Assembly: GCA_018817905.1 (NCBI GenBank)
Contig: JAHISS010000026.1
Location: forward strand, 1-6,728
Length of the DNA stretch: 6,728 nt
Source: Nanobdellota archaeon
GTDB lineage: Archaea > Nanobdellota > Nanobdellia > Pacearchaeales > GW2011-AR1
Reading direction: 5' to 3'
A program made the position numbers and the translations under genes. Below are positions 1-6,411 of this stretch, in pieces. The stretch's first letter is position 1; each line of letters starts with the position of its first letter. Below the pieces are notes generated by a model. It was given only the letters and a program-made list of their open reading frames with translations. It had not been told where the DNA came from and ran no database searches.

Positions 1-1121
1 GTCTCGTTAAACATCTTCGCCTGCTCTGTCGCGTCGTTCCCTGTAATCGACTCGCCAACAAAAATCTTCAAGTCCGGCTTTGAAACCTTAACTATCTTCT
101 CCATTTCTTTCATCAAATTCTGCTTCGTATACATTCTCCCAGCCGTATCAATCAAAACAACATTCTTCTTTTTCTTCTTTGCAAATGCAATCGCATCAAA
201 TGCCACCGAAGCCGGGTCTTTCCCATAATCGCCCTTCACAATTTCAACGCCGATGTTATCCGCATGTTTCTCCAATTGTTCTATCGACGCAGCTCTAAAC
301 GTGTCTCCAGCAGCAAGCACACAACTCAAACCAGCTTTCTTCAACTTCCAAGCAAGCTTAGCCACAGAAGTCGTCTTCCCGCTTCCATTAATTCCAAAAA
401 ACAAAATCACAAACACGCCATCTTTCTTCTTTATCTGTTCAATCAAACTCGGTGGCTCAATCAACAACCCATCAATCGCCGCCTTCAAGGCGCCAAGAAT
501 CTTCCCCTCAACTTCTTTCTTTCCAAACCTCTTCCCAACAAGGTCATTCTTCAAGCGCTCTTTAATCTTATCAACAACTCCCAACGCAACATTATTCTCC
601 AACAAAGTAAACTCAAGTTCCTCAAACGCCTCATCGAAATCCCCTCCCTTCAATTCAGACGTCGTCAACTTCGCAGCCAAAAACCCAAAGAAACCCTTTT
701 TTTCCTCTACCTCTTCTTCAATTTTTTCCTTCGCCAAAGGTTCTTCTTTTTCCTTCGCCTCTTTAATTTTCTTTTCTTCTAATTCTTCCTCAAGTTCCTC
801 AGCCCGTTCATCAATTTCTTCTTTCTCAAATTCCTTCTCAGATTCAAGTGCTTCTTCTTTAATTTTCTCCAAGTCTGGCTCAAACTTCTGCTTAGCAACC
901 TCAAACTTCAGCGGCACTTCTTCTTTAATTCCTTCAGCCTTCGCCTTTAACTTTTCCTCAACTTCTTTCTTTTCCTTCTTAATCTTCTTAACTTTCTTCT
1001 CTACTTTCCCTTCCCCTCTTTTCACAACTATCTTTTTCTTTTCTTTTTTCGTTTCTTCTTTTTCTTCCTTCTTGGCCTTTCCAAACCATCCGCTAAATTT
1101 TTCTCTTAACTTTCCAAACAT
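1..1121 (-). CDS. ftsY: Signal recognition particle receptor FtsY (SRP GTPase), C-terminus cut by window edge
   Basis: FtsY is the SRP receptor GTPase. It docks SRP-ribosome complexes at the membrane and hands signal-peptide and membrane proteins to the Sec translocon. Reading the minus strand from the ATG at 1121 gives 373 complete codons with no stop. Residues 1 to about 150 are a Lys/Glu-rich charged A domain, followed by the helical N domain (starting near GFFGFLAAKL). The G domain shows the P-loop GINGSGKTT (243-251), DTFRAAS with EQL (273-283), DTAGR (325-329) and TGNDATEQA (360-368). The TKxD guanine-specificity motif and the last helix should lie beyond position 1, so roughly 60-75 residues are missing. 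The P-loop continues with Ser252 where Thr is more usual, a mild change. The start is supported by a TATA box 27 nt upstream and the amphipathic opening MFGKLREKFSGWFGK. There is no Shine-Dalgarno, so the mRNA is probably leaderless. It is transcribed divergently from the next gene. The family call is very secure. Confidence 0.97.
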   Translation of the reverse strand, partial: MFGKLREKFSGWFGKAKKEEKEETKKEKKKIVVKRGEGKVEKKVKKIKKEKKEVEEKLKAKAEGIKEEVPLKFEVAKQKFEPDLEKIKEEALESEKEFEKEEIDERAEELEEELEEKKIKEAKEKEEPLAKEKIEEEVEEKKGFFGFLAAKLTTSELKGGDFDEAFEELEFTLLENNVALGVVDKIKERLKNDLVGKRFGKKEVEGKILGALKAAIDGLLIEPPSLIEQIKKKDGVFVILFFGINGSGKTTSVAKLAWKLKKAGLSCVLAAGDTFRAASIEQLEKHADNIGVEIVKGDYGKDPASVAFDAIAFAKKKKKNVVLIDTAGRMYTKQNLMKEMEKIVKVSKPDLKIFVGESITGNDATEQAKMFNE

Positions 1122-1142
1122 ACTTTTTCTAACTGAAGCGAA

Positions 1143-1150
1143 TTTATAAA
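1143..1150 (-). promoter_or_regulatory. TATA box of ftsY (leaderless promoter)
   Basis: TTTATAAA on the minus strand. The T of TATAAA (1148) is 27 nt from the A of the ftsY ATG (1121). Archaeal transcription normally starts about 25 bp from the centre of the TATA box, so the predicted start falls on or within a base or two of the ATG. The octamer is palindromic, but no plus-strand start codon lies at a matching distance. Confidence 0.7.
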
Positions 1151-1195
1151 CTTGCTTGATAATCGCCTAACTTCAATCGCGCCAGAACCTTAACT

Positions 1196-1214
1196 AGGAT
1201 TTATAAAACATCCT
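1196..1214. repeat. Short inverted repeat centred on a TATA box, possible operator
   Basis: AGGAT and ATCCT are perfect 5-bp inverted arms separated by 9 bp that contain the TATA box of the regulator gene. This is the layout expected for a repressor that blocks TBP, and the encoded protein has its own winged helix. Arms this short occur often by chance, so autoregulation is only a suggestion. Confidence 0.25.
1200..1208 (+). promoter_or_regulatory. TATA box of the membrane winged-helix regulator gene (leaderless promoter)
   Basis: TTTATAAAA, with the T of TATAAA at 1202, 27 nt before the ATG at 1229. No Shine-Dalgarno lies between box and start, so a leaderless transcript is expected. The box sits inside a short inverted repeat (AGGAT at 1196-1200, ATCCT at 1210-1214), which could let a bound protein compete with TBP. 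Confidence 0.7.
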
Positions 1215-1228
1215 CAATTGATTAATTC

Positions 1229-1924
1229 ATGAAAAGAATAACTACCGTTCTATTAGTCGCATTCATCTTTCTCCCAATGGTCTCCGCTTCTTACATCTCT
1301 GGAGACATTTATCTCTACGAAAACGGCGAAACAAGATTCAACATAGAAACAGATGTTCCATTAGACATCGAAGGACTTACTTCCCAAAACAACAAAATAA
1401 CCGGCACAACTTCAGATTTGATAACCTTACAAAAAGGCACCTGGAGTTTCTACCTCGTTTCTGAAAATTATGACGATATCTTTCTTGACATCCATTTTCC
1501 AAGCTCTTTAAGTTCAATCACAGAAGTATCTGGCGCCCAGAATATAATCTACATCGACAACAAGATCATGACAATTATTGACTCGGGCCAGTTAGACTTT
1601 TCCTTGTCTTACAAATTAAAACAAACCACAAATTACTCTTGGGTTATTTGGCTAATCTTAATTGCCGCCGTAGCGATCATCTATCTCATCATTAAAAGAT
1701 TAAGAAAAAGAAAAGAACGTTTAGAACACATTCTACCATTAATCAGCGACCAAGAAAAAAAGATTCTCGACTTGTTAATGAAAAAATCAATGCGCCAGAA
1801 AGAAATAAGAAAACAACTCGACATTCCTAAGGCAAGTTTTTCCCGCTACATAGCCAACTTGGAAAAAAAGAAACTAATCCTTAGAGAAGGCGAAGGGAAG
1901 AATAAGACTGTAAAATTAAAATAA
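1229..1924 (+). CDS. Membrane-anchored winged-helix transcriptional regulator
   Basis: This 231-residue protein appears to link an outside domain to a DNA-binding domain. It has a signal peptide at about 1-20 (MVSA then SYIS). An extracytoplasmic, beta-rich domain spans 21-137. One membrane helix lies at about 138-156 (starting WVIWLILIAAVAIIYL), followed by the basic stop-transfer KRLRKRKER. A winged helix-turn-helix occupies about 172-231: ISDQEKKILDLLMKK, then MRQKEIRKQLDIPKASFSRYI as helix-turn-recognition helix, then a wing with REGEGKNKTVKLK. This is the architecture of the archaeal predicted membrane-associated regulators (COG2512-like). The ligand and targets cannot be read from the sequence. 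The start fits both the signal peptide and a TATA box 27 nt upstream. It is divergent from ftsY and 68 nt upstream of the peptidase gene in the same direction, which makes that gene a plausible target. The architecture is secure; the regulatory role is inferred from family. Confidence 0.85.
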   Translation: MKRITTVLLVAFIFLPMVSASYISGDIYLYENGETRFNIETDVPLDIEGLTSQNNKITGTTSDLITLQKGTWSFYLVSENYDDIFLDIHFPSSLSSITEVSGAQNIIYIDNKIMTIIDSGQLDFSLSYKLKQTTNYSWVIWLILIAAVAIIYLIIKRLRKRKERLEHILPLISDQEKKILDLLMKKSMRQKEIRKQLDIPKASFSRYIANLEKKKLILREGEGKNKTVKLK

Positions 1925-1963
1925 AAACCCCGAGCTCAAGAAAAAATCCTTAAAATACAAAAA

Positions 1964-1972
1964 GATATAAAC
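1964..1972 (+). promoter_or_regulatory. TATA box of the C25 peptidase gene (leaderless promoter)
   Basis: GATATAAAC, with the T of TATAAA at 1966, 27 nt before the ATG at 1993. This is the same spacing as at the two upstream promoters. No Shine-Dalgarno precedes the ATG. The box suggests the peptidase operon can be transcribed independently of the regulator gene, although read-through across the 68-bp gap is also possible because no clear terminator is seen there. Confidence 0.6.
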
Positions 1973-1992
1973 ATCAGAGCTATTTAATCTGC

Positions 1993-4900
1993 ATGAAAAA
2001 AGTGGTGCCAATTCTAATTTCCCTGTTCGCGATTATTTTATTGTTTTCTGCTTTTGCCAACACGCAAGAAGACAGAAAATTAGACGTTCCTTCGTCAAGC
2101 TCTCCTTCTGAAAAAGCTGTTCAAACTATCCCAGAGCAAGAAGTTCCAGAACAACAATTCTCCTGCGGTGAATGCGACGAGGGAGAAAGAGGATGTATTT
2201 ATCACGATTCTGATTGTGGCGGAGGACACGGCGCATGGAATTGCGAATTTGTCGATGGCTGTTGGAAAAAGATTCACACTTGCTGCAGAGAAGACTATAC
2301 CTGCGGGGAAGGAATTTGTCAAGAAGCTCCCACTACAGAACTTGCTTTTGGAAAAGATTCAAATTTCTATTCTGAAAAAGAAGTTTTCCTCATCTCAGAT
2401 TCAAATTGGAGAGATGTCTTATCTTTAGTGCCAGTAACTACGTGGACGGGAAATGAGGATTGGTGTCAAAGAGGATATGGAACTCCAGAAAATGTTTGTG
2501 TTTATCCGACATTGATATATTATGAAGAAGAAGAAATATTTGAATTAAATTCAAACATGTTTAAAATATCTTGTAGAGACCAACCTTATTGCGGCCTTAC
2601 TGTCTTTATTCCTGGAATACAACTCTCCTTTGGAGAAAGCGTTAACACCACTTTATCGGTAACAAACAACGCCTCTGTTCAGGTTGAAATGGCTCTTAGA
2701 ACACCATTTGCTAGTATTTTAGAGTTTGAATCTGATGATTTGGATATCGGATGCAATAATGAATTTTGTGATTTCGTACCTTTGGGAGGAGAGGATTTTA
2801 TCTTCGAACCTTATGAATTAAAAGAATTTGAGTTACAAATAACAAGGATTGTAGAATCTGGCTTTGACGCAGATTCAATAATTTACTTCTTACAACAATA
2901 TTCTCCAGATAGATTAACTATTGTTGGAGAAACGCCACAAGAACTTGATGATTTACTGATTGCAGAGCCCCCTTTTGGCGCGGGGTTGAATGAGGACCAT
3001 ATACAAAGAATTTATCCAGAGGATTATTTAGCTTATTGGTGGGCTTATCCAAATATTGTTTATGTCGAAGATGATTATAAATCAGCTTTGTTGGCTTCTA
3101 CCTATGCTTCATTTAACAATATCCCTCTTGTTGTTGAGGGAACATCTTTAGACAATACTGAAACATTCGAAAACAAAAATGTTATTTGTGTTGGCGATGT
3201 TTCCCCTTCTGGAAGTGTTTGTGATGAGACTTACGATTTGCTATATGAATTGCAAGACAAATATTTTCAAGAGACAAATACTAATAAGATTATTGTAACT
3301 AATAATAATGATTTAGAGATTAGTGTTCTGGAATCATTTTTTCCAGAAAAATCAGCAAATCCCATATGGAATATTTATACTAAAACATCACTCAACGCTC
3401 CAATATTAGATAGTGCAAAACGCGAGTTGATAATTAGTACTTCTTCAACAGATTTTGAAGAAATTGATTTTTATTATGTAACCGATCCAATTAAATCTTA
3501 TTATGACATCGATATTTTCTCATGTATAATAGGTGATTATTGCTTTGATGGTTCAACACAAGAATATGTAAAAGAGTATGCATCAGCTTCAGATAATTTT
3601 ACTGTAAATTTTTCATATGAGTCTTACTTTCCATTGATAGACGCCGATTTTGGGATATTAAATAAACAATTTGAAGTTACGGTAAATACTCCTTTTGTTC
3701 TTTGGGCAAGGATAGAAAATAAAGGTTTTCTTGATGCACAAAATATTGAGGTTGATTTCTATCAAATTGAAGATGAAACCTTAATCCTATTGAACTCAAC
3801 AATTATTCCCGGGCTGCAAGCATTCCATAAAAAAATTGTAATTTTTCCTGAACTACTCTTTGAAGAAATCGGAAACATAACTTTCATGGTAAATGCTACC
3901 TACCAAGAAGGAGATTACGTTTCAAATGATGTTGACTATTACAATCTTACTATTGTCCCATATCCAACAAATGTTTCAGATCCGCCAGACAATTACGAAG
4001 GAGATTACAGCTATACAATTGAGATGATAGCTTTTGTTTACAATTGCACAGATGACGTCATTCCTATTGAACTTTATAATAATGGCCAATTATTAACAAG
4101 ACAATGGTTTGATTGTTACAATTATTATTGGACCTTGGATGATTATTTTTTTACAGATTTAGAAGACCATCTTTATTTTAACATTGGTTTAAATCCTCCT
4201 GAACCTGGAACTCTGGAATTAAGATTTGAAGATGGAAATATTGTAACGACTCCCCACGGCCCACTTGCAGGAATTTTACGAGATAACTCATACATCTCTG
4301 ATTGCGAATGTGATAATTGTTGCCCCCATAATTTAGAATTAAAAAACATAACAAAAGCATTTGCTAATGATACAAGTTATTTTAATTTTGGAACGCCAGA
4401 GCAAAATGAATTTATTTCAGTCTACATGAAAGACAAGCATATTGGCAATTCTTTTATATATGCAAATGATATTTTATTGGGAAAAACTTCAGGCGGAAGA
4501 ACAACAAAAAAATTCGAAATTCCTTCTGAACTATTGGATTCAGATATTCAAGTTAAAATAGTCCCCAATTGCAGTGACTTTCTAGGTATAGAATGTTATT
4601 ATGATGCAAAAGTTAGCCTTATGCCGGATTTGGGTGATTTATATTTGACAATAGTTGCAGCACCAAATGCTGTTCCTTATTTTAGTAGCTTTTATGTGCT
4701 GGGATTAACAAGATTTGCATTTGACCAAACAATATATGCTGACATAGATGGAGACCATATGCCAGACTTATCATCTGGAAGAATCCAAGGAATAACTTCT
4801 TCAGATGTTTCTAGCTATATTGCTAGAGCTTTGTTTTTTGATAACTTTGGAAAAACAGATAATATAGAATTTCTTGCTAGATCTTATGACGCTGATATAC

Positions 4901-5430
4901 TGGTTGCCCATAATTGGACCTTAGAGTTTAATAGCTCTGGCTATAATGCCCATTGTAGTATAGAACCAACAGACACTTCTGGGGAAGATTATGTGTGTGA
5001 CATAACTTATGACCCAGGAGAAGATTGGCCTACACTATACGAGAACAGAAATTTACTCATGTACATGGATCATGGAAGTGACAGTTGGGCAGGTATAAGG
5101 TATTCACAAATTCCTAATTTGCATAATTCTATAATCATTGATGAAGCATGCCTAACCTGCTCAAGTTATGACGGCGAATCATTTTGTAATACAGTTATTA
5201 GACGTGGAGGATTAGCGCATTTTGGGGCAGTAAGCCTTGCTTTTGCAATGGGCAATTCTATTTATAAAGATACTATAAACAAGGTTTTTATAGATAATCT
5301 AACTTTAGGCGAAGCATTCCTCAAATCTTATAATAATCATCCGATGCTAACTACAACAGCAATATTAGGAGACCCCACTTTAAATATTAATGCAACCTAT
5401 TCATTAAATAATCCTTTAAAATGGCCATAA
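1993..5430 (+). CDS. Secreted C25-family (gingipain-like) cysteine peptidase, multidomain
   Basis: This 1145-residue exported protein has a C-terminal part that looks like a clan CD cysteine peptidase. The signal peptide is at 1-22 (FSAFA then NTQ), followed by a Ser/Glu/Pro linker to about 56. A Cys-rich segment (58-109) holds ten cysteines. A beta-rich module follows at about 205-288 (GESVNTTLSVTN). An alpha/beta region at about 296-495 contains VYVEDDYKSALLAS and DSAKRELIISTSS. A stretch of about 380 residues then includes a CARDB-like module (about 540-656) and a CxCxxCC cluster (771-777). The alpha/beta fold appears to resume at LYLTIVAAPNAV (883-894), then DIDGDHMPDLSSGR (917-930), the candidate catalytic His1027 in MYMDHGSDSW, Cys1053 in DEACLTC, GEAF (1106-1109) and GDPT (1126-1129). 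His before Cys, the DGD-PD-GR box and the closing GDPT fit C25. Many NxS/T sites suggest glycosylation. No C-terminal membrane anchor is seen. The substrate is unknown. The start is set by the signal peptide and TATA box. Confidence 0.85.
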   Translation: MKKVVPILISLFAIILLFSAFANTQEDRKLDVPSSSSPSEKAVQTIPEQEVPEQQFSCGECDEGERGCIYHDSDCGGGHGAWNCEFVDGCWKKIHTCCREDYTCGEGICQEAPTTELAFGKDSNFYSEKEVFLISDSNWRDVLSLVPVTTWTGNEDWCQRGYGTPENVCVYPTLIYYEEEEIFELNSNMFKISCRDQPYCGLTVFIPGIQLSFGESVNTTLSVTNNASVQVEMALRTPFASILEFESDDLDIGCNNEFCDFVPLGGEDFIFEPYELKEFELQITRIVESGFDADSIIYFLQQYSPDRLTIVGETPQELDDLLIAEPPFGAGLNEDHIQRIYPEDYLAYWWAYPNIVYVEDDYKSALLASTYASFNNIPLVVEGTSLDNTETFENKNVICVGDVSPSGSVCDETYDLLYELQDKYFQETNTNKIIVTNNNDLEISVLESFFPEKSANPIWNIYTKTSLNAPILDSAKRELIISTSSTDFEEIDFYYVTDPIKSYYDIDIFSCIIGDYCFDGSTQEYVKEYASASDNFTVNFSYESYFPLIDADFGILNKQFEVTVNTPFVLWARIENKGFLDAQNIEVDFYQIEDETLILLNSTIIPGLQAFHKKIVIFPELLFEEIGNITFMVNATYQEGDYVSNDVDYYNLTIVPYPTNVSDPPDNYEGDYSYTIEMIAFVYNCTDDVIPIELYNNGQLLTRQWFDCYNYYWTLDDYFFTDLEDHLYFNIGLNPPEPGTLELRFEDGNIVTTPHGPLAGILRDNSYISDCECDNCCPHNLELKNITKAFANDTSYFNFGTPEQNEFISVYMKDKHIGNSFIYANDILLGKTSGGRTTKKFEIPSELLDSDIQVKIVPNCSDFLGIECYYDAKVSLMPDLGDLYLTIVAAPNAVPYFSSFYVLGLTRFAFDQTIYADIDGDHMPDLSSGRIQGITSSDVSSYIARALFFDNFGKTDNIEFLARSYDADILVAHNWTLEFNSSGYNAHCSIEPTDTSGEDYVCDITYDPGEDWPTLYENRNLLMYMDHGSDSWAGIRYSQIPNLHNSIIIDEACLTCSSYDGESFCNTVIRRGGLAHFGAVSLAFAMGNSIYKDTINKVFIDNLTLGEAFLKSYNNHPMLTTTAILGDPTLNINATYSLNNPLKWP

Positions 5431-5437
5431 CTAAAAA

Positions 5438-6238
5438 ATGAGAGCAAATAAAATAATCCTGATGGTAATTCCAATTTTACTTATAGGGGGTGCTTTGTCT
5501 ATAGAAATGAATATTGAAATGAAACCAAAATTTGTTACGGGGGAAATAGTAAAATTTGACTACTCTATAATTTCTGAGAAAGATCAGCACATTACTTATT
5601 TGCTAAAAATAGACTGCCCAAATGCTCCAGTACCTTTATTAGAACTAAACGAGATTTTTCTAGAATTTGGAGAAGAATATTCAAATAGTTACAAGATTTT
5701 TATATTGGAAGAAGAAATTAAACCACAGAAGTGCAAGGCCTCAATTGTGATTTTAGAGCCAACAAGATTAGAAAGGCAAAAAACATTTACATTAGAAACT
5801 TCTCCAAGTTTTACATTCAAACCTCTAACATGCACCACCCCATCCTGCACTCAAAAATCAAAAACCTTCCTAAAAGGAGAACCAATTTATTTAGATTACT
5901 CCACCGACGTCACAAATCCAGCGATAACAGCAACCCTAACTTTCCCAAACAAAAATCAAGAACAAATCCTTCTTCCTCATAAATTCACAGCTCAGCAAAC
6001 AGGAACCCACACCTTAGAAGTCACAGCATCAAAAGAAAACTACAAAACAGTAACTAAAGAAACACAACTCGCTGTCATATCCAAAAACGCTGAGATTTCT
6101 TCTCTCAATGTCCAAGAATTAAAAGCCCAATCTCTCAAACTCAGCCCGCCGACAGAAATACCAAAATACCTCATCATCTTCTTAACCATTATAATCTTGG
6201 CGGTAATTCTCTTCCTAACTCTAAGAAAGAAGAAATAA
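5438..6238 (+). CDS. Membrane-anchored surface protein with two Ig-like modules
   Basis: I do not recognise a named family for this 266-residue protein. It has a signal peptide at about 1-21 (IPILLIGGALS). Two beta-sandwich-like modules follow at about 22-122 and 127-215. A linker leads to a membrane helix at about 244-262 (YLIIFLTIIILAVILFLTL) and a terminal RKKK, so the bulk should be outside and the tail inside. The modules begin alike: KFVTGEIVKFDYS near 31-43 and TFLKGEPIYLDYS near 143-155. This suggests an internal duplication of an Ig or macroglobulin-type domain. Cysteines lie at 60 and 99 in the first module and 132 and 137 in the second, possible disulfides. The ATG is 7 nt after the peptidase stop, with no Shine-Dalgarno and no TATA box at the usual 27 nt, so it is probably cotranscribed with the peptidase. 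A scaffold, substrate or inhibitor role is guesswork. Base composition changes sharply near 5815, between the modules. Confidence 0.8.
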   Translation: MRANKIILMVIPILLIGGALSIEMNIEMKPKFVTGEIVKFDYSIISEKDQHITYLLKIDCPNAPVPLLELNEIFLEFGEEYSNSYKIFILEEEIKPQKCKASIVILEPTRLERQKTFTLETSPSFTFKPLTCTTPSCTQKSKTFLKGEPIYLDYSTDVTNPAITATLTFPNKNQEQILLPHKFTAQQTGTHTLEVTASKENYKTVTKETQLAVISKNAEISSLNVQELKAQSLKLSPPTEIPKYLIIFLTIIILAVILFLTLRKKK

Positions 6239-6268
6239 AAGTTACACCACAAAACCCTCAAGGTAAAA

Positions 6269-6285
6269 GGTTCCACTTGGTTCCA
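6269..6285 (+). repeat. Direct repeat GGTTCCA with 10-bp period upstream of a TATA box
   Basis: GGTTCCA occurs at 6269-6275 and 6279-6285, ten bases apart and ending 7 bp before the TATA box. One-helical-turn spacing puts both copies on the same DNA face, as expected for a dimeric activator or a TFB-recruiting site. It is not seen at the other promoters in the window. Confidence 0.4.
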
Positions 6286-6292
6286 TCTACAA

Positions 6293-6301
6293 TTATATAT
6301 A
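6293..6301 (+). promoter_or_regulatory. TATA box of the last gene
   Basis: TTATATATA. Depending on register, the box begins 27 or 29 nt before 6323, so transcription should start at or next to the ATG at 6323 and about 96 nt upstream of the Shine-Dalgarno-led ATG at 6419. Unlike the other promoters here, it would give either a long leader or an N-terminally extended leaderless reading frame. Confidence 0.6.
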
Positions 6302-6327
6302 CCAATTTTTTCTCAACATATCATGGA

Positions 6328-6371
6328 AAAAATCTCTGGAAGTAAACGTGCTCAACACGCCAGAGATTTTT
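6328..6371 (+). promoter_or_regulatory. Perfect 12-bp hairpin at the predicted 5' end of an mRNA leader
   Basis: The arms AAAAATCTCTGG (6328-6339) and CCAGAGATTTTT (6360-6371) are exact reverse complements. Inside the 20-nt loop, CGTG (6347-6350) pairs with CACG (6356-6359) around CTCAA. The 3' arm abuts the inner stem, giving one long stem with a 7-nt bulge (AAGTAAA). It starts about 5 nt from the predicted transcription start. Readings are a regulatory or stabilising 5' hairpin, an attenuator, or a bidirectional terminator for the upstream operon, since an A-tract and a T-tract flank a 7-bp core. Its place downstream of a TATA box favours a leader element. Confidence 0.65.
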
Positions 6372-6405
6372 CATACTCACAAATGAGAAATAAAAAACAC
6401 ATGAA

Positions 6406-6411
6406 AGGAGG
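6406..6411 (+). promoter_or_regulatory. Strong Shine-Dalgarno deciding the start at 6419
   Basis: AGGAGG lies 7 nt before the ATG at 6419, an ideal spacing for pairing with the 3' end of 16S rRNA. It is the only convincing Shine-Dalgarno in the window. It favours 6419 over the in-frame ATGs at 6323, 6383 and 6401. The signal peptide beginning at 6419 agrees. Confidence 0.85.

Noticed and set aside
660..1090. Long pyrimidine-rich tract on the plus strand, which might form triplex DNA or be a regulatory repeat
   Set aside because: It is explained by purine-rich Lys and Glu codons of the FtsY charged domain; no exact periodic repeat is visible.
253..1149. A 298-codon plus-strand open frame rich in Ser and Phe, with a smaller one at 264-782
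   Set aside because: It is antisense to ftsY. The Lys/Glu codons of the FtsY A domain read as Phe/Ser/Leu on the other strand and rarely give stops. The FtsY motifs on the minus strand are decisive, and no promoter or known domain supports the plus frame.
1925..1992. Terminator between the regulator and peptidase genes (GAGCTC palindrome near 1932)
   Set aside because: The palindrome is only 6 bp, and no plus-strand T-run follows it.
2095..2428. Open frames at 2095-2322 (minus) and 2168-2428 (plus, other frame)
   Set aside because: Both lie wholly inside the peptidase gene, lack promoters and recognisable domains, and overlap its conserved-looking Cys-rich segment.
4178..4360. Minus-strand 60-codon open frame
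   Set aside because: It is inside the peptidase gene with no promoter or domain; a chance frame.
5415..5421. TTTAAAA as a separate promoter for the Ig-like anchor gene
   Set aside because: It is 23 nt from the ATG, off the 27-nt spacing seen elsewhere, and is a poor TATA match inside the end of the peptidase gene; cotranscription over a 7-nt gap is simpler.
5731..6276. Open frames at 5731-5982 (plus, other frame) and 6040-6276 (minus)
   Set aside because: They are shadows of the Ig-like anchor gene, whose signal peptide and C-terminal membrane helix confirm its frame.
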